Assembly: GCF_003265705.1 (NCBI RefSeq)
Contig: NW_020313005.1
Span: 12,730,402 to 12,794,401, forward strand
Reading direction: 5' to 3'
From: Callorhinus ursinus
Taxonomy: Eukaryota; Chordata; Mammalia; Carnivora; Otariidae
Length of the DNA: 64,000 bases
Shown piece after piece: positions 47,254-59,894 of this stretch. The position numbers and the translations under genes were made by a program. Every line of letters starts with the position of its first letter. Within the stretch, counting starts at the first letter, position 1. The notes below the pieces were generated by a model that saw only the letters and a list, made by a program, of their open reading frames with translations, searched no databases and was not told the origin of the DNA.

Positions 47254-49080
47254 GAATCACAATGCTCCAATGTTGGTATCAAAAATGGTTAAGACAATTC
47301 CTGACTTTATTTTTGCACTACTCAAAGATTATAGTAAGTGGGTCTAATTAATTACTGCAGAAAATTATCTTCACCTCAGACAAAAGCAGCTAACAGAAAT
47401 CGAGGTGAGGCTGTTATATGGGAAATTTCCTTTGATATACCAGGAGAAACAGGGGAGGTAAATGAGAAATAAATCATTTCTGAAGTCATGTGCACAGATT
47501 TATTTCCATCTAGAATATGGTTCCTGTCAAGTACATACTTCCCTACAATTTTAATATTGATGAACTGTATTTCTAGAATATATACTAATGATAATGCCTC
47601 CATGCATTTTTCTTAATAAATAATCAAACTTAAACCTATAGGTGGCTTACATGACTCTGAAATCTTTGTATTTTCTCTTCTACTAATCATGGGATTCTAT
47701 GCTTAGGCAAGGTTCATTTAGAGACAAGACAGACCTCATTATGGGCAATAAAGTCCTAAAGGCTCTTATATCCTGGCTATGTTTTGGTCATATGTGTGGG
47801 GTAAAACAGAGTCCCTGCCCTTATGAAGTTCACAGTCTAGCAAGGAAGATTCTATTTCTTTCGTTTTTGTTTTTTGTCATTTGTTTTTTAATCCTAACCT
47901 GAGGTCTTGACCTAACTACAGATAGCTGCTTTTGCTGGGTGACTTGATCTTGACATTCTTTCCCTTGATGTACCTAGCCTTACGGAGCAGCTATAGAATT
48001 TCAGTAGGAGGCTTCCCCTGATACCATCTGTTAATAATTAATTCACATTTGGCATTTTTTGCCTTTTACAAGGCAGCCTCCATTACATCTTAATGGTTTT
48101 AAAAAATAATGAACCAAGCATTTTTACTTAAACTGTGTTCATCTGCAACAAACTTAACACTCTGAATACATTAACCATTTAATTCAATTCAAACCCTAAT
48201 TTTGGTTATTAAATTTACTAATTTCCTTATTTAATAGAATGGTCATGCGAATGGTAGGAATAGCTATGCCTAAAAATAGGGAAAGAATGATGACATCCCC
48301 TAGCCCACCAGAAAAAGACTTGTAATTAATGGTAAAGGGCTTCAGGACATTTTACCCATGGGCATTTCTAAATGTCACAATTAGGCTAGATTAGGACTCT
48401 GCTATCAAATGAAAAAGAAAGTGGTCTTTTATTTTCAACAAGCTTTTAAGATGCCTTCTGCAAGTTTAGCACTACCTTATAAAAAATGACCATCTAAGGA
48501 AATAAGAATGAATATGAAATCATAGATGCAGACGCTATAACCCATCTAATTGTATTTTAGATATTTGAACAACGTTGTTGACATTCTCTTAGAACCACCC
48601 ATTAGGAATTTTGGTTAACTGCATGGCAGTGGCTTCAGACTTTATGGCTTGTGTAAACTAAATGTAGAAAGTGTTGACATTGAGATATGTGAAATTCTAG
48701 CTTTTGACATGCAGCATGATTGAAAATTGAACATGGGCTATATTTATTGAACAACTTTGATTCATGAATGACCATGACTGTCCCATCTGGATCATCATCC
48801 CTGTCATTGGCCTATGCAAGTAAATTATTAGGTTCAGTTTTCAATTTATGAATCCACCAGCATTCAATGTCTTGTGAATGGTAATGCTTGAATCCTAAAG
48901 CAGAGACTCTCAAGCGTTTCTGAGAAAACTAGGATGTTGATGTGCATAAAAAATCAGAGCAGAAGACAGCCTGGCAAAAAGGGGAAGTAAAGAAAGATAA
49001 GGCCAAATTTTATCATCTTTTCTCTGATGTTTCCAGATAAGACAGAAGGATGAAGGAAAGTGTGTGATAATGGAATGTTG
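47254..49080. other. Intron stretch without a named repeat
   Basis: I recognise no gene and no young repeat. The segment 48000-48130 (gttaataattaattcacatt, cctccattacatcttaatgg) has clustered TAAT cores. The part around 48539-48620 resembles 51169-51255. Small open frames at 47376-47603 and 47699-47902 have no support. Confidence 0.5.
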
Positions 49081-49084
49081 GATG

Positions 49085-49205
49085 ATTCATTTTTTTCATT
49101 CCTTCACTCAACAAGCATTTATTATTGGCAATGTGCCAGACAACAGAAATACAAAAATTAATAAGATCTAGTCCCTGCTTTCAAAAAGCTCACAATCTAA
49201 TATTA
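49085..49205 (+). repeat. Ancient interspersed repeat, unassigned (5' head only)
   Basis: It contains attccttcactcaacaagca, tttattattggcaatgtgcc and ccctgctttcaaaaagctca, the same opening phrases as the repeat at 28560. Confidence 0.55.
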
Positions 49206-49788
49206 AAAAATGTTTATGGAAATTTAAGCAAACAAAAAAGAGAGAGAAAGACATTGGAACAATATAATTACTATGCCCATAATTACTTCAGGATTCCTTA
49301 GCATCCTGATTCTCTCAAGAAACGTTAATAAGAATAAACCCATGCCAGTGCCCTATATGGTTATCATTTTCTGTTTGTGTGAGCATATATCTGTCCCTAA
49401 GATGTGTTCAATTTTCCTGAATAAAATAATAAATCAATAAAATATGTATTTACTGAATAATATAAAAAGAATTTTTTTCTGGACATAATTTTAAAAAATA
49501 TTGTGTTGTATATTCTGCCTGTGAAACGAAATCTCCCAGGATTACTAAATTTATGGTGCTTATATTTTTTGTATCCTTTTTTAACAGTATTATTAACTGT
49601 ATTTTTGTCTTTTTAATGACTAGATTCATTTCAACAATAAGCAACAATGTATTTTTGTAGCAAGGAGTACACAGTGTCTTAGTTTCAATTCTGAACTTTT
49701 TGATGCTTATTATTAAGAGAAATGAAAGACAAAACAACTTGTCCTATTTTACAATTCTCATTAAAAGGCACCCCTAACGACTTCTTTT

Positions 49789-49980
49789 TTTTTTAAGATT
49801 TTTATTTATTTATTTGAGAGAGAGAGAATGAGAGATAGAGAGCATGAGAGGGAAGAGGGTCAGAGGGAGAAGCAGACTCCCTGGTGAGCAGGGAGCCGGA
49901 TGTGGGACTCGATCCCTGGACTCCAGGATCATGACCTGAGCTGAAGGCAGTTGCTTAACCATCCGAGCCACCCAGGCGCC
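49789..49980 (-). mobile_element. CAN SINE, antisense
   Basis: It has the reversed tail tttatttatttatttgagag, the body gtgagcagggagccggatgt and the reversed head gagccacccaggcgcc. Target duplication ccctaacgacttctttt is at 49772-49788 and 49981-49997 (17 bp, perfect). The minus-strand open frame at 49810-50022 is a SINE translation. Confidence 0.95.
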
Positions 49981-51519
49981 CCCTAACGACTTCTTTTCCT
50001 GGGCTATGTTCAAGACTTGCATGTGTTTATCTTCAACCTTTCAGAGGATATGTAACTAAGAAGTTCATTTTAGACATGTCACTAAAGCCATTTTGAGTTA
50101 CTGATTGCACTGAAAAGACAACAATTGAGTTTTGCTCAATAAAATACGTTGTGGGGGGATTTCTTAAGGGGAGAAGGGATGAGATTGTTGTTGTGTATTT
50201 TATGATCTGACTCTAATCATCAGAGCCCGAAGACAAAAACATAGGTCTACTCTTGTCTGACAATAACTCATGCCAGGCAGATTGCATTTAATTTGAATAG
50301 CAGGGGGTGGGAGAGTATGTGTGCGTGTGGTGAAAAATGGAATTTCAGATATAAATTAAAGAGAAAAAAGAAGTGAAAATGAAGCCAGTCACCAAAGGGC
50401 TAAAACAAAGGCTATTTTATTTTCCATATGGTATGTGGGTAACAGCTGTTTTACAGATTCTCTTTGGCTTTCTATTATGACTATCTAAAAATAAGATTAA
50501 AAACTAAACAGTAAAAAAAAAAAAGCGAATTCTTCTCTTCCTTTTCTGAAATTCTGCAGACTCTGATTTAAATCAAATAGCTTTCATGTCCCTATCATTA
50601 GATTTCCTTCTTAGGTTATTTTCATAGATTGGGAGACTAAAAGTATTTATGTTTTTCAAAAATCAGCAGATCAAAGGAAATTGAAAAAGTAACATTTCAG
50701 TTGCTTAACTCGTTCCTTCCTGTCCTATTGAAAGGCAACTGTAGAATTTTTGGAGAGCAATAAATCACTCAGTGTACTGTGCTTCTGTTTATTTGCTTCT
50801 AGATACATTGCTTCATGAAAAAAAATGCTCTAATCCAAACCACTTTTCACAATTTTTTTACTAAAATTTTTATATAGCCATTTCATTTTCAAGAATATTA
50901 GAATATTTGTGTGAATATATTGTTTTATACACATAAAAGACTGAAAGGATATTGATATCTTTTATCATATTTATAGTTATTTCCCATTTTTTTACTCTTT
51001 TACACAAATCTGAATTCACTATAGCACCTATAAACAGGAGTTTTCTCATTCCTAAATCCACCCATCCTGAGCTCATCATCCATCCATCCACAGTCTCACT
51101 CTCTATTACATACCAGACATTTGTACACACAAAATATGCATACGAACAATGAAACCACAAATGTAGACATCAACCCATTTAACTTAACAAATACTTGGAA
51201 CATTTTTGTTGACATTCTCTTACAATGACCCATTTGAGAATTACCAAATTGCAACATATTCTTCTTTCTTTTGAGCAGTGGGTTTTATCTTAACACCTGA
51301 CAATGTACCTGTGATCTCGAGGTACTAACTCAATGAGTGTTGAACAGATAGATTCAGCCATGGTTTTGCTTACCAGACTATGAAATTGAGAAATGTTATA
51401 AAGTGCTTGAACACACACATACAAAAGGAAGCTTTACAAAAGACATAGCATTATAAAAATACTTATTACTAATTGACTGCTAATTACTAAATGACTGACA
51501 CTTTATTTCAAAAGGGCAA

Positions 51520-51648
51520 TTTTTTAAATCTGCATATAGGAAAGAGCACAAATAATAAATGTACAGTTCAATGAGTTACCACTAAGTAAACATACCTGTG
51601 TAACTATAGTTCAGGTCATGAAACAAAACATTACTAAAAACTAGAAAC
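51520..51648 (-). mobile_element. Old L1 fragment, antisense (left part, split)
   Basis: It contains aaatgtacagttcaatgagt and gttcaggtcatgaaacaaaa, typical of an old L1 3' region in reverse. It continues at about 52654 beyond the younger inverted L1. Confidence 0.6.
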
Positions 51649-52642
51649 AGGTCTGTGATTCAACAGTCTCACACAATTCGCAGCACTCACCATAGCACAT
51701 ACCTTCCCCAATGTCTATCACCCAGCCACCCCATCCCTCCCACCCCCCACCACTCCAGCAACCCTTAGTTTGTTTCCTGAGATTAAGAACTCCTCACATC
51801 AGTGAGGTCATATGATACATGTCTTTCTCTGATTGACTTATTTTGCTCAGCATAATACCCTCCAGTTCCATCCACATCGTTGCAAATGGCAAGATTTCAT
51901 TCCTTTTGATGGCTGCATAATACTCCATTGTATATATATACCACTTCTTCTTTATCCATTCATCTGTCGATGGACATCTTGGCTCTTTCCATAGTTTGGC
52001 TATGATGGACATTGCTGCTATAGACATTGGAGTGCACATACCCCTTTGGAGCACTACATTTGTATCTTTGGGGTAAATACCCAGTAGTGCAATTGCTGGG
52101 TCAGAGGGTAGCTTTATTTTCAACTTTTTGAGGAACCTCCATACTGTTTTCCAGAATGGCTGCACCAGCTTGCATTCCCACCAACAGTGTAGGAGGGTTT
52201 CCCTTTCTCCACATCCCCGCCAACATCTGTCATTTCCTGACTTGTTAATTTTAGCCATTCTGACTGGTGTGAGGTGGTATCTCATTGAGGTTTTGATTTG
52301 GATTTCCCTGATACCTCTGAAATAAATAATATATTATATGTTAAAGAAAAAAAGAAGATAGCAGGAAGGGAAAAATGAAGGGGGAGATATCAGAGGGGGA
52401 GACAAACCATGAGAGACTATGGACTCTGAGAAACAAACTGAGCATTCTAGAGGGGAGGGGGAGGGGGTGGGGGGATGGGTTAGACTGGTGATGGGTATTA
52501 AAGAGGGCACATACTGAATGGAGTACTGGGTGTTATACACAAACAATGAATCAGGGAACACTACATCAAAAACTAATGATGTAATGTATGGTGATTAACA
52601 TAACATAATAAAATAAAAAAAATAGGAGCACAAAAAGAAAAC
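51649..52642 (+). mobile_element. 5'-inverted, truncated young L1
   Basis: The left part, 51649-52310, is antisense L1: on the minus strand (51794-52285) it encodes the ORF2 C-terminus, including [20 protein letters not shown] and [10 protein letters not shown]. At about 52312 the orientation flips to a sense 3' UTR (acctctgaaataaataatat on to the A-rich tail at about 52605-52642). The left edge, acaggtctgtgattcaacag, and the junction adjoin each other in normal L1, as expected from twin priming. Flanking aaactagaaac (51638-51648) and aaactagagac (52643-52653) are a plausible target duplication. Confidence 0.88.
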
Positions 52643-52653
52643 AAACTAGAGAC

Positions 52654-53010
52654 CTACCTTGTGTTTACTACAGTCACTATCCTTATTCATACCCTCCCAA
52701 AAACCTGTATCCTGCATTCTGATTCGTTTTCATAGTTTTGGGGATTATATGGAGCCTTTTATGTCTTGCATTTTTTACTCAACATGATATTAGTAAGATT
52801 TATTTGTATTGTTACATGCTTTCTCCCAAACTATATTGTAGATTATACCACAATTTATTTATCATTCTCTCACTGATGGAAATTAGGGTTGTTTCCAGTT
52901 TGGGTCTGTTATGAATAGAGCTGCCTATATAGACAATTTTGGAAGAACTATCAATGATTATTGTATATCTCTGTTTTTTCTTTAGGTTTTCTTTGATCTT
53001 TATCAATATA
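52654..53010 (-). mobile_element. Old L1 fragment, antisense (right part, split)
   Basis: It contains ctacagtcactatccttatt, tttttactcaacatgatatt, ataccacaatttatttatca and ggttgtttccagtttgggtc, the reversed late-ORF2/3'-UTR of an ancient L1. Confidence 0.75.
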
Positions 53011-53889
53011 GGTCTTACAAATCTTTTCTTAGATTAATGCCTGTTTTATTGTTTTGATTCGATTGTAACTGTGATCTTTATTTTTAAATTATATTTCTTT
53101 TCTTTAACTTTGTAACATGAAAAATATGTGAAATAAACAGGGAAATATAGTAAATTTCTATGTACTCAACACTCATCTTCAACCACTATGAACAAATGAT
53201 TAACATTTACATGCAATGCCCTTTAATCAATTCTTCTATATTATTTTGAAGCAAATCTCAGCAATTACATTATTTCACACAACACTTTTTATAATAAATC
53301 TCTAAAATATATGCTTTTAAAAATTGCCACTTTTCTGCTTCCTGAGGACATTCATGTTGAAAAATGCACTCAGTTTAAACAACAGCAAACTCAAAAATCC
53401 CACCCAATGCAGCTGTTTTTGGGTAGATTTTCTTGGTTGCTGCCTACATTTATACCCACTCTCCTAATTATTCTCCCTGAGCAAGCAGAGTTTATCTTTT
53501 AGCCAAGAAGTTGAGCAGTGTTTATACTGGGATTTTCAGTCTTACTGTTTTTGCAGTTCCCTTACATTCAACTCCATCCTTTGTTTCTCCAGCTGGTAAG
53601 GCTGCGGTCATATTCTGGCACCATAGTCATATTTTCAAACAAAAAAGCTATAACTTACCTGTTGCAGTTTCAGGTTTCCAGAGTAAACTCTCCACTAGGG
53701 GCTGTCTGCTTTTGGATGCTTGCCAAGATTTTTCAGTTCTCATCTAGGGCAGGATTTACATGATCACTTTTCTTAGCCACCATTTATTTCTATCATTGTC
53801 TTTAATATCTCTCTCTAAGATCTGTGGTGTTAGTTTCTACCAATAATTTGTATATCCTCTACTCTCTCCTTTTCACTTTCTCTGATCAC

Positions 53890-54130
53890 TCCTGATCAAA
53901 AGAGATTTACAAATTTTTTTGATCTTTTCAAAGAATTAACTTTGGCTTTATTCATTTTCTTTATCTGTATTTATTTTCAGTTCATTAAGTATTGCTCTTA
54001 TCTATATCATACTCTTTTTTCTAGTTTATTTAGGTTTACAATGTACTGTTCTTTTTCAAGCTCCTTAAGATGGACATATCACTGAATTTTGGCTTTTTGT
54101 CTCTTCTAATGCATACTTTAAAACTATACG
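53890..54130 (-). mobile_element. Old L1 ORF2 fragment, antisense
   Basis: It contains atcttttcaaagaattaact, tctagtttatttaggtttac and ttctttttcaagctccttaa, corresponding to reversed endonuclease/RT-linker sequence (compare 20480-20620 in the young copy). Confidence 0.65.
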
Positions 54131-54850
54131 TCTCCAAACTCTGCATTCCTAGCACCTTATATGTGGTAAAATACATACTAATTTTTTAAAGATTAATGTT
54201 CTTCAACCTAAAAGTATTAACTTTCATATAAAAACTTTCATTCTTTCATTTAATTAGTTTGTATTAAGAGACTTATATTTACAGCTCATCTCACAAACAC
54301 ATTTAAGCACATTAGTTATAATAAAATATTCCCCAAATTTTCTTTATTCAACATGCTGTATTTTACATTTGAGTAAAGAAGGGAAAGGAACAAATATTTG
54401 TAAAAGACCTGCACTGAACTACATGCATTAAGAACAAATTCAATTATATTTATAGCCAATCTTCTTTAGTATATTTCTTTAGATAGTAGTGACAGCTTCT
54501 AGGAAAAATACAGATTTATTCAGTAAATTACATCCATTGTTATGGTCTTGCTGCATTTTATACCTCCTCACCTCATATCCTCTAATCACTGTTGAACTGC
54601 CTCATAAATATTCAAAAGTTAAACTAAGCATTGTTTATTTATCTTATTTGATTCATTGAATTGCATTCTTTATAGTAAAATTGCTGTTGGGTACAAAACA
54701 ACTAATATGTCTGCAGTCTAATAATACCAACTGCCAGCGTATCTCAGAACATTGATTGCAAATAGCCAATTTAATAACTATACCTAGTACTAAACTCAGG
54801 AGATTAGGAAGCTGAAGATCAACTAAATTCAGGCAAGGAAAGACATTCTT

Positions 54851-55050
54851 TTTTTTTTTTAAGATTTTTTATTTATTTATTTCACAGAGAGAGACACAGT
54901 GAGAGAGGGAACACAAGTAGGAGGAGTAGGAGAGGGAGAAGCAGGCTTCCTGCCAAGCAGGGAGTCTGATGCGGGGCTCGATCCCAGCACCCTGGGATCA
55001 TGACCTGAGCTGAAGGCAGACACTTAACGACTGAGCCACCCAGGCACCCC
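54851..55050 (-). mobile_element. CAN SINE, antisense
   Basis: It starts with poly-T and tttatttatttatttcacag, has the body gcggggctcgatcccagcac and the reversed head gagccacccaggcacccc. Target duplication aaggaaagacattctt (54835-54850) versus aagcgaagacattctt (55051-55066) matches at 14 of 16 bases. Confidence 0.92.
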
Positions 55051-56389
55051 AAGCGAAGACATTCTTGACTGAAACAAATTCATCTTCCATGGGAAGTGTG
55101 TCCCTCATATATAAGATTTTGAAGCTCTCAGTAGAAGGATGTGGCTAAAATTAGGTGTTACGTGAGAAAAAAAAAAGGAATGTAAAAGACAATTTAAGCA
55201 TTATTAGAGAAAATGTCATAGCATTTCAAAGTTTATCTGAAGGTGAGGAATTACTAGAGAAGCAGGCTAGAAGTGAAATATCTACTTCCTAACTCTCAGT
55301 TTATATCAGTTACAACTTTTGGGAATTTAAGAATGGCAATGAATTGAATGGAAGCACATAAAACTAGCTTTTCTTGATTTCTCTTAAAGTAACCATGAAA
55401 CCATAAGAAAAGAGAAAATCCTTATTGCAATTGCAATGAGAGGTATGAAACAAAATTATTAGCAGCATTTTCTAGGTTTTTCTTTACTTTCATCTTTGTG
55501 CAATGACCCTGCCTCAAAATCCCATTTCCTAGGTTCAAGCAAGCAATGAAATAGCCTCTGGACTCCTTCCCCTTTATCTTTTTCTTCAGTGAAACAAACT
55601 ACAGTCACACACATGAAGCTCTGTCTCTCAGATCAGGCCTGGGTAGATTTCTTTGTGTTGCTTGGAGAATACAAGTGGTGCCTTGTACTAACAACAATAA
55701 TCTAGCATCTATCTGCACAGCATAGGCCACTGGTCTGTAATATACAGTTTAGAGATGGATGTCTTCCCATTCAAATAAACCTTAATTCTTTTTTAGAACA
55801 CCATTAAAGATCAGTTAGGTAAAATTCAAGGATGATTAAATAGAATAAACCTCCCTGAAAGAAGAAAACAAATGGTAAGTCTCAGTATGAATTCTTTTCC
55901 CTATAAGAGGTTTTCTTGTAAAACAGAAGAAAAAATTTAAACCTATGAGTCTAGATACCGATGAGAAAAAGGAGAGTATTTCTTCTATATTTAAAGACAG
56001 ATCCAAAATATGAAGAGAATGCACTAAAAAAAACCCAAAGTAACTAAAATAAAATATTCATTAGAAGCAATAAAATGCAAATTTGATACTACTAAATATT
56101 TAAACCAGTGCTTCAGAGTACAAACTTGAGAAGTAATCCCAGAATATAAAGTTAATGAATAAGGAAATTTTAAGGTGAGAGAGAAGATAGTAGACATGAA
56201 GGACATAGGAAATTTGGTCTATAAACAATAAATAACCTGTCAGAAGACCAAATATAAGGAGCAAAAGCAGTAATAACAACAAAGAAAAAAATCCAACATA
56301 AACAAGCAGTCCAAAATCAAAGTAACCAAAATATATACCACAGAGTTTCAGGAAACATTAAAGTCTTAACAACACCTTCTTTGGCATGC

Positions 56390-57480
56390 CCATAACTAAT
56401 CTATCACCAGTCTGTTGATTTTAACTTCTAAATATTGCTTGACCCCATACGTGTCCCTACGTCCACCACTATAACCTTAGTTCAGGCTATCCTCATTTCT
56501 TAGCCAGACTCTCAATGCCTTCCAACTACTCTCCTATATCTACTCTAGCTTCTTTCCAATCTCATCCCCATATTGCAACCGTTGCCACCTTGGTGCATTA
56601 TGTAAACAAACAGATAAATTAGGATAGCTTCATATAATTTCATAATTACAGGTGATTGTAACAAAACTCAGAATGACATAAAAGAGAGATGGTTTCTTTA
56701 GAGAAGTGGTCAAGGGAGGCTTCTCAGATAAACCAAACCAAAGGAGATAGACATTTAGAGAAAAAGAGCTATGAAAAGAGCTTCCAGAGAGATGGCACTA
56801 GATATTCCATTATGAATGTGAGTGAATGTCTGAGACCCATTTTTCTGGAAGGTGGCAAGAAAGTGAGGTAGGATGTAAAATGAGGTTGGAGAAGGACACA
56901 GAGACCATATTAAGTAGGGCCTTAGAAACCATGATGAGGAGTTTGGAATTTATTCTAAGTGCAGTATGGAAGATTTTTAGCAAGGGAGTGATCTGATTTA
57001 TGTACTTTAAAAAAACAAAAAAAACTTTGGACAGATCAGTGTATCTTTTCAAAAAACAAATGTACACTCCCACTCCCACCCCTGCTTAAAATCCTTCAAT
57101 GTGTTATAATTGTTCCTAACTCCTTAACACAGACAACTATAAGATCTAGCTCCATCCTTTGTCTGTAGGATAAGCCGTATTCACCATCAATTTCCACATC
57201 AGCCTAACTGGACTTTTTTCAGGCCTGCATATACATCATTCTTCTCTCCAGACTGCACACACTATTTCTCTGCCTTCCCTCCCTCTTTGCCTGCTTAGCT
57301 CCTAGTCTCCCTTCTGCCAGTGCTCAACTACCTCTCTTAGTGAAGCCTTCCTTGGCCAGCCTCTCTCCACTGAGACCTATCCCAAATTGTAGATCTCTAG
57401 CAATAAGTAGCTTGTCAGAATCACAATTTTATGTTTGTGTGGTTATTCATTCAATAACTATTTTGGTTATTATTTTTTCA
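56390..57480 (+). repeat. L2 LINE fragments, split by an ancient repeat
   Basis: The left part (about 56500-56620) has gctttccaatctcatcccca. The right part (about 57065-57480) has cacccctgcttaaaatcctt, caatgtgttataattg and gaagccttccttggccagcc. These phrases occur in this order in L2. The segment 56685-57055 between them is another repeat. Confidence 0.6.
56685..57055 (+). repeat. Ancient interspersed repeat, unassigned (copy 3)
   Basis: It contains ggaggcttctcagataaacc, gggccttagaaaccatgatg, aggagtttggaatttattct, agcaagggagtgatctgatt and ggacagatcag. These are the phrases of the family described at 28560. Open frames on both strands here are not conserved. Confidence 0.55.
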
Positions 57481-57489
57481 ATTAATAAA

Positions 57490-57830
57490 ACTTTAAAAAA
57501 TAAGCAGTTTTAGGTCTACAGCAAATTTTAGCAGAAAATAAAGAGAATTCCCACAAACCCCTGTCCCTACACTTACCACCTCCCCCACTATCAACACACC
57601 CCATCAGAGTGGTACATTTGTTATAATCGATGAACCTACATTGACACATCATCACTACTCACAGTCCAGAGTTTAAATTAGGGTTCATTCTTGGCATTGG
57701 ACGTCTCTAAGGGTTTTGACAAATGTATAATGACATATATTCACCACTATAGTACTCTACAGAATAGTGTCACTGCTCTGAAATTCCTCTGCGTTCTGGC
57801 CTATGCTATGTCTTTTTTGACTCACCATTA
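57490..57830 (-). mobile_element. Ancient L1 3' end, antisense
   Basis: It contains gttttaggtctacagcaaat, ctcccccactatcaacacac, agagtggtacatttgttata and caaatgtataatgacatata, the reversed UTR of an old mammalian L1. Confidence 0.82.
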
Positions 57831-58238
57831 GTCCCCAGTTGCCTGCAGGCATAGTTCTTGATAAATAATATATATTCAAAAAATTTTTTGAATGAATAAT
57901 TCAATTAATAATTTTTAAGAATTCAAGCCCTGATAAAATATTTACATTTCAATATGCATTTAGATTTTAAAAACAAAAAACCTCTAAGCTCCCTAGAAGA
58001 AAGAATAAGTTACTTTCAAAGATGCAAAAAATCAATCACTCTTTTGCAGCATTAAATAACAACAGAAAATGGAGCTGTTTTTATTAAATTCAAGGAGTAC
58101 AATATTGAATGAGCAGTGATCACTAAGTACAATTAAATAGAAATAAGTGACTGCAAGAACTAAGAAAAAAAGTTGTGTTTTTAAAATCTAACAGGTAGCA
58201 AAAATCAGGAGAAGATAAAATATTAGGGAGACTCCTTC

Positions 58239-58367
58239 ATTAATTATATATATATATATATAATTCACTGATTATATATATAATATATGTATATATATTA
58301 TATATATTTTCAAATATATATTTATAAATAGTTATATATATAATATATATATATTATATATATAACT
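58239..58367. repeat. (TA)n tract ending in a perfect 38-bp palindrome
   Basis: TA-rich sequence runs for about 130 bp. Bases 58330-58367, beginning agttatatatataatatat, form a perfect 38-bp inverted repeat with 19-bp arms and no spacer, centred at 58348/58349. Confidence 0.93.
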
Positions 58368-58889
58368 GTATGAAAACTGAGAAATAGGGGAAGTTCACAA
58401 CTCATCCAGTAACCATCTACTACAAATGGCAAAAATCATGGATTTAGATTTTAGATCCTGCAACTTCATGTAAAAGAACTGGGTTGTGTGTGACATGTAT
58501 ATCTTAGGACCATCACCCCAGAAAATCAACTGTACTATCTGCATAGTTAAAATTGTAATTATCCTGGAGAGTCAACTTTGGATAAAAAAAATGGCTATTT
58601 ACCAAAAAGAGCTATCCTGTAAATTTAGGTTCAAATCTATACTCTTACAGGTATTGGCTGACTCAGAAGTCATGTTTCCTGTCTGCCACTAATGACATCA
58701 CATGTTATTATAATTTTAAATAGAGTTTTTAAGAGATGAAATTGGACAATCAAAATAATATGAAGGATATCAAAAACAGGATACTAACAGACTTACAAAT
58801 AAGAAAAACCAGAAATATTAAAACATCAAGAAAAAATAGTTCAAGTAGTTTAGTGACAATAGGGGAGCAGTTTAAAAATGATTCATGAA

Positions 58890-59040
58890 ATTGAGGTAAG
58901 TAGTATTTTGCCTGTTTTATAAAAAGGGTATAGAAACTCAGTGGTCAAGTAACTTGTCCCGTTATATATAGCTTACAGATAAAAAAAGTAAGTTTCAAAT
59001 ATAGACCTTCTGGCTCCAAACCCATGATCTACCTAGAGTT
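58890..59040 (+). repeat. MIR fragment
   Basis: It contains tatagaaactcagtggtcaa, gtaacttgtcccgtta and accttctggctccaaaccca, in MIR order. Confidence 0.75.
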
Positions 59041-59089
59041 TGCAATAGTATGGTATATCTTAGATTCATAAACTTTATTTGGAAATGAA

Positions 59090-59480
59090 AATTTGTGCAA
59101 ACTATTTGAAAACCAGTGTGACATTTTTTGTATCAAAAAGCGTAACAATTTTCATTACTTTAGACCCCATAATCTCCTGTGTGGGATTCTACCCTGGGGA
59201 ATTAATCCAATATGTAGAAAACAATACAGATGAAGATATTCATAGCAACATTTTAATTTAAAAAACATTAGTTGGAAGCTACCCGAATAGAGCAATAGAA
59301 CACTGGTTAAATAATATTTGGTATACAGACATATGATAGACTATTACTTGGAAAAATGAGAAAATACTTATTGTTAGAGAATAAAAGTAGGACATAAAAT
59401 TATAGGTACATAGTTATATTAAATATATGTAATGAAAATATAGGAAGAAATACACAGACACATACAAAAGACAATTATCT
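59090..59480 (+). mobile_element. Ancient L1 / HAL1-like 3' fragment, sense
   Basis: It contains ggattctaccctggggaatt, gatgaagatattcatagcaa and gaacactggttaaataatat, then catatgatagactattact. These phrases mark the 3' part of old LINE-1 relatives. The exact family is not clear. Confidence 0.6.
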
Positions 59481-59894
59481 GAAGTTGATAAAATAGTAGG
59501 TTATCTATGCTTCCAGTTTTAGATAGTTATATCTTTTTAAACATTTTTAACCTAATTTCAAGTGATCTCATATAGAGTTCAAAGTGTATGCTTTGATGAA
59601 ATATATCATCAGGATGGAAATTGAATCATGGGGGAAAAAAATGAATGAAGTCTCAACTTTAGAAGGTGTGTGTGACTTGTGAATACCATATTAATTTAAT
59701 TTAAGAATCATGAAAGAAGCATAATGTTAAATTCCAAATATTTTTGTTTTTGTTTTACCCTTTCTCCCATAAAAAAAAGGTGGGGGGCAAATAATTATTT
59801 CACTGTGAAAGTAACAACTCTTGTTCTTTTTTTTTTTTTTAAACATGCTAGAAAGAGAGTGGGTGGATTTTTTTTTAGATTTCTCTGTAGGTTT

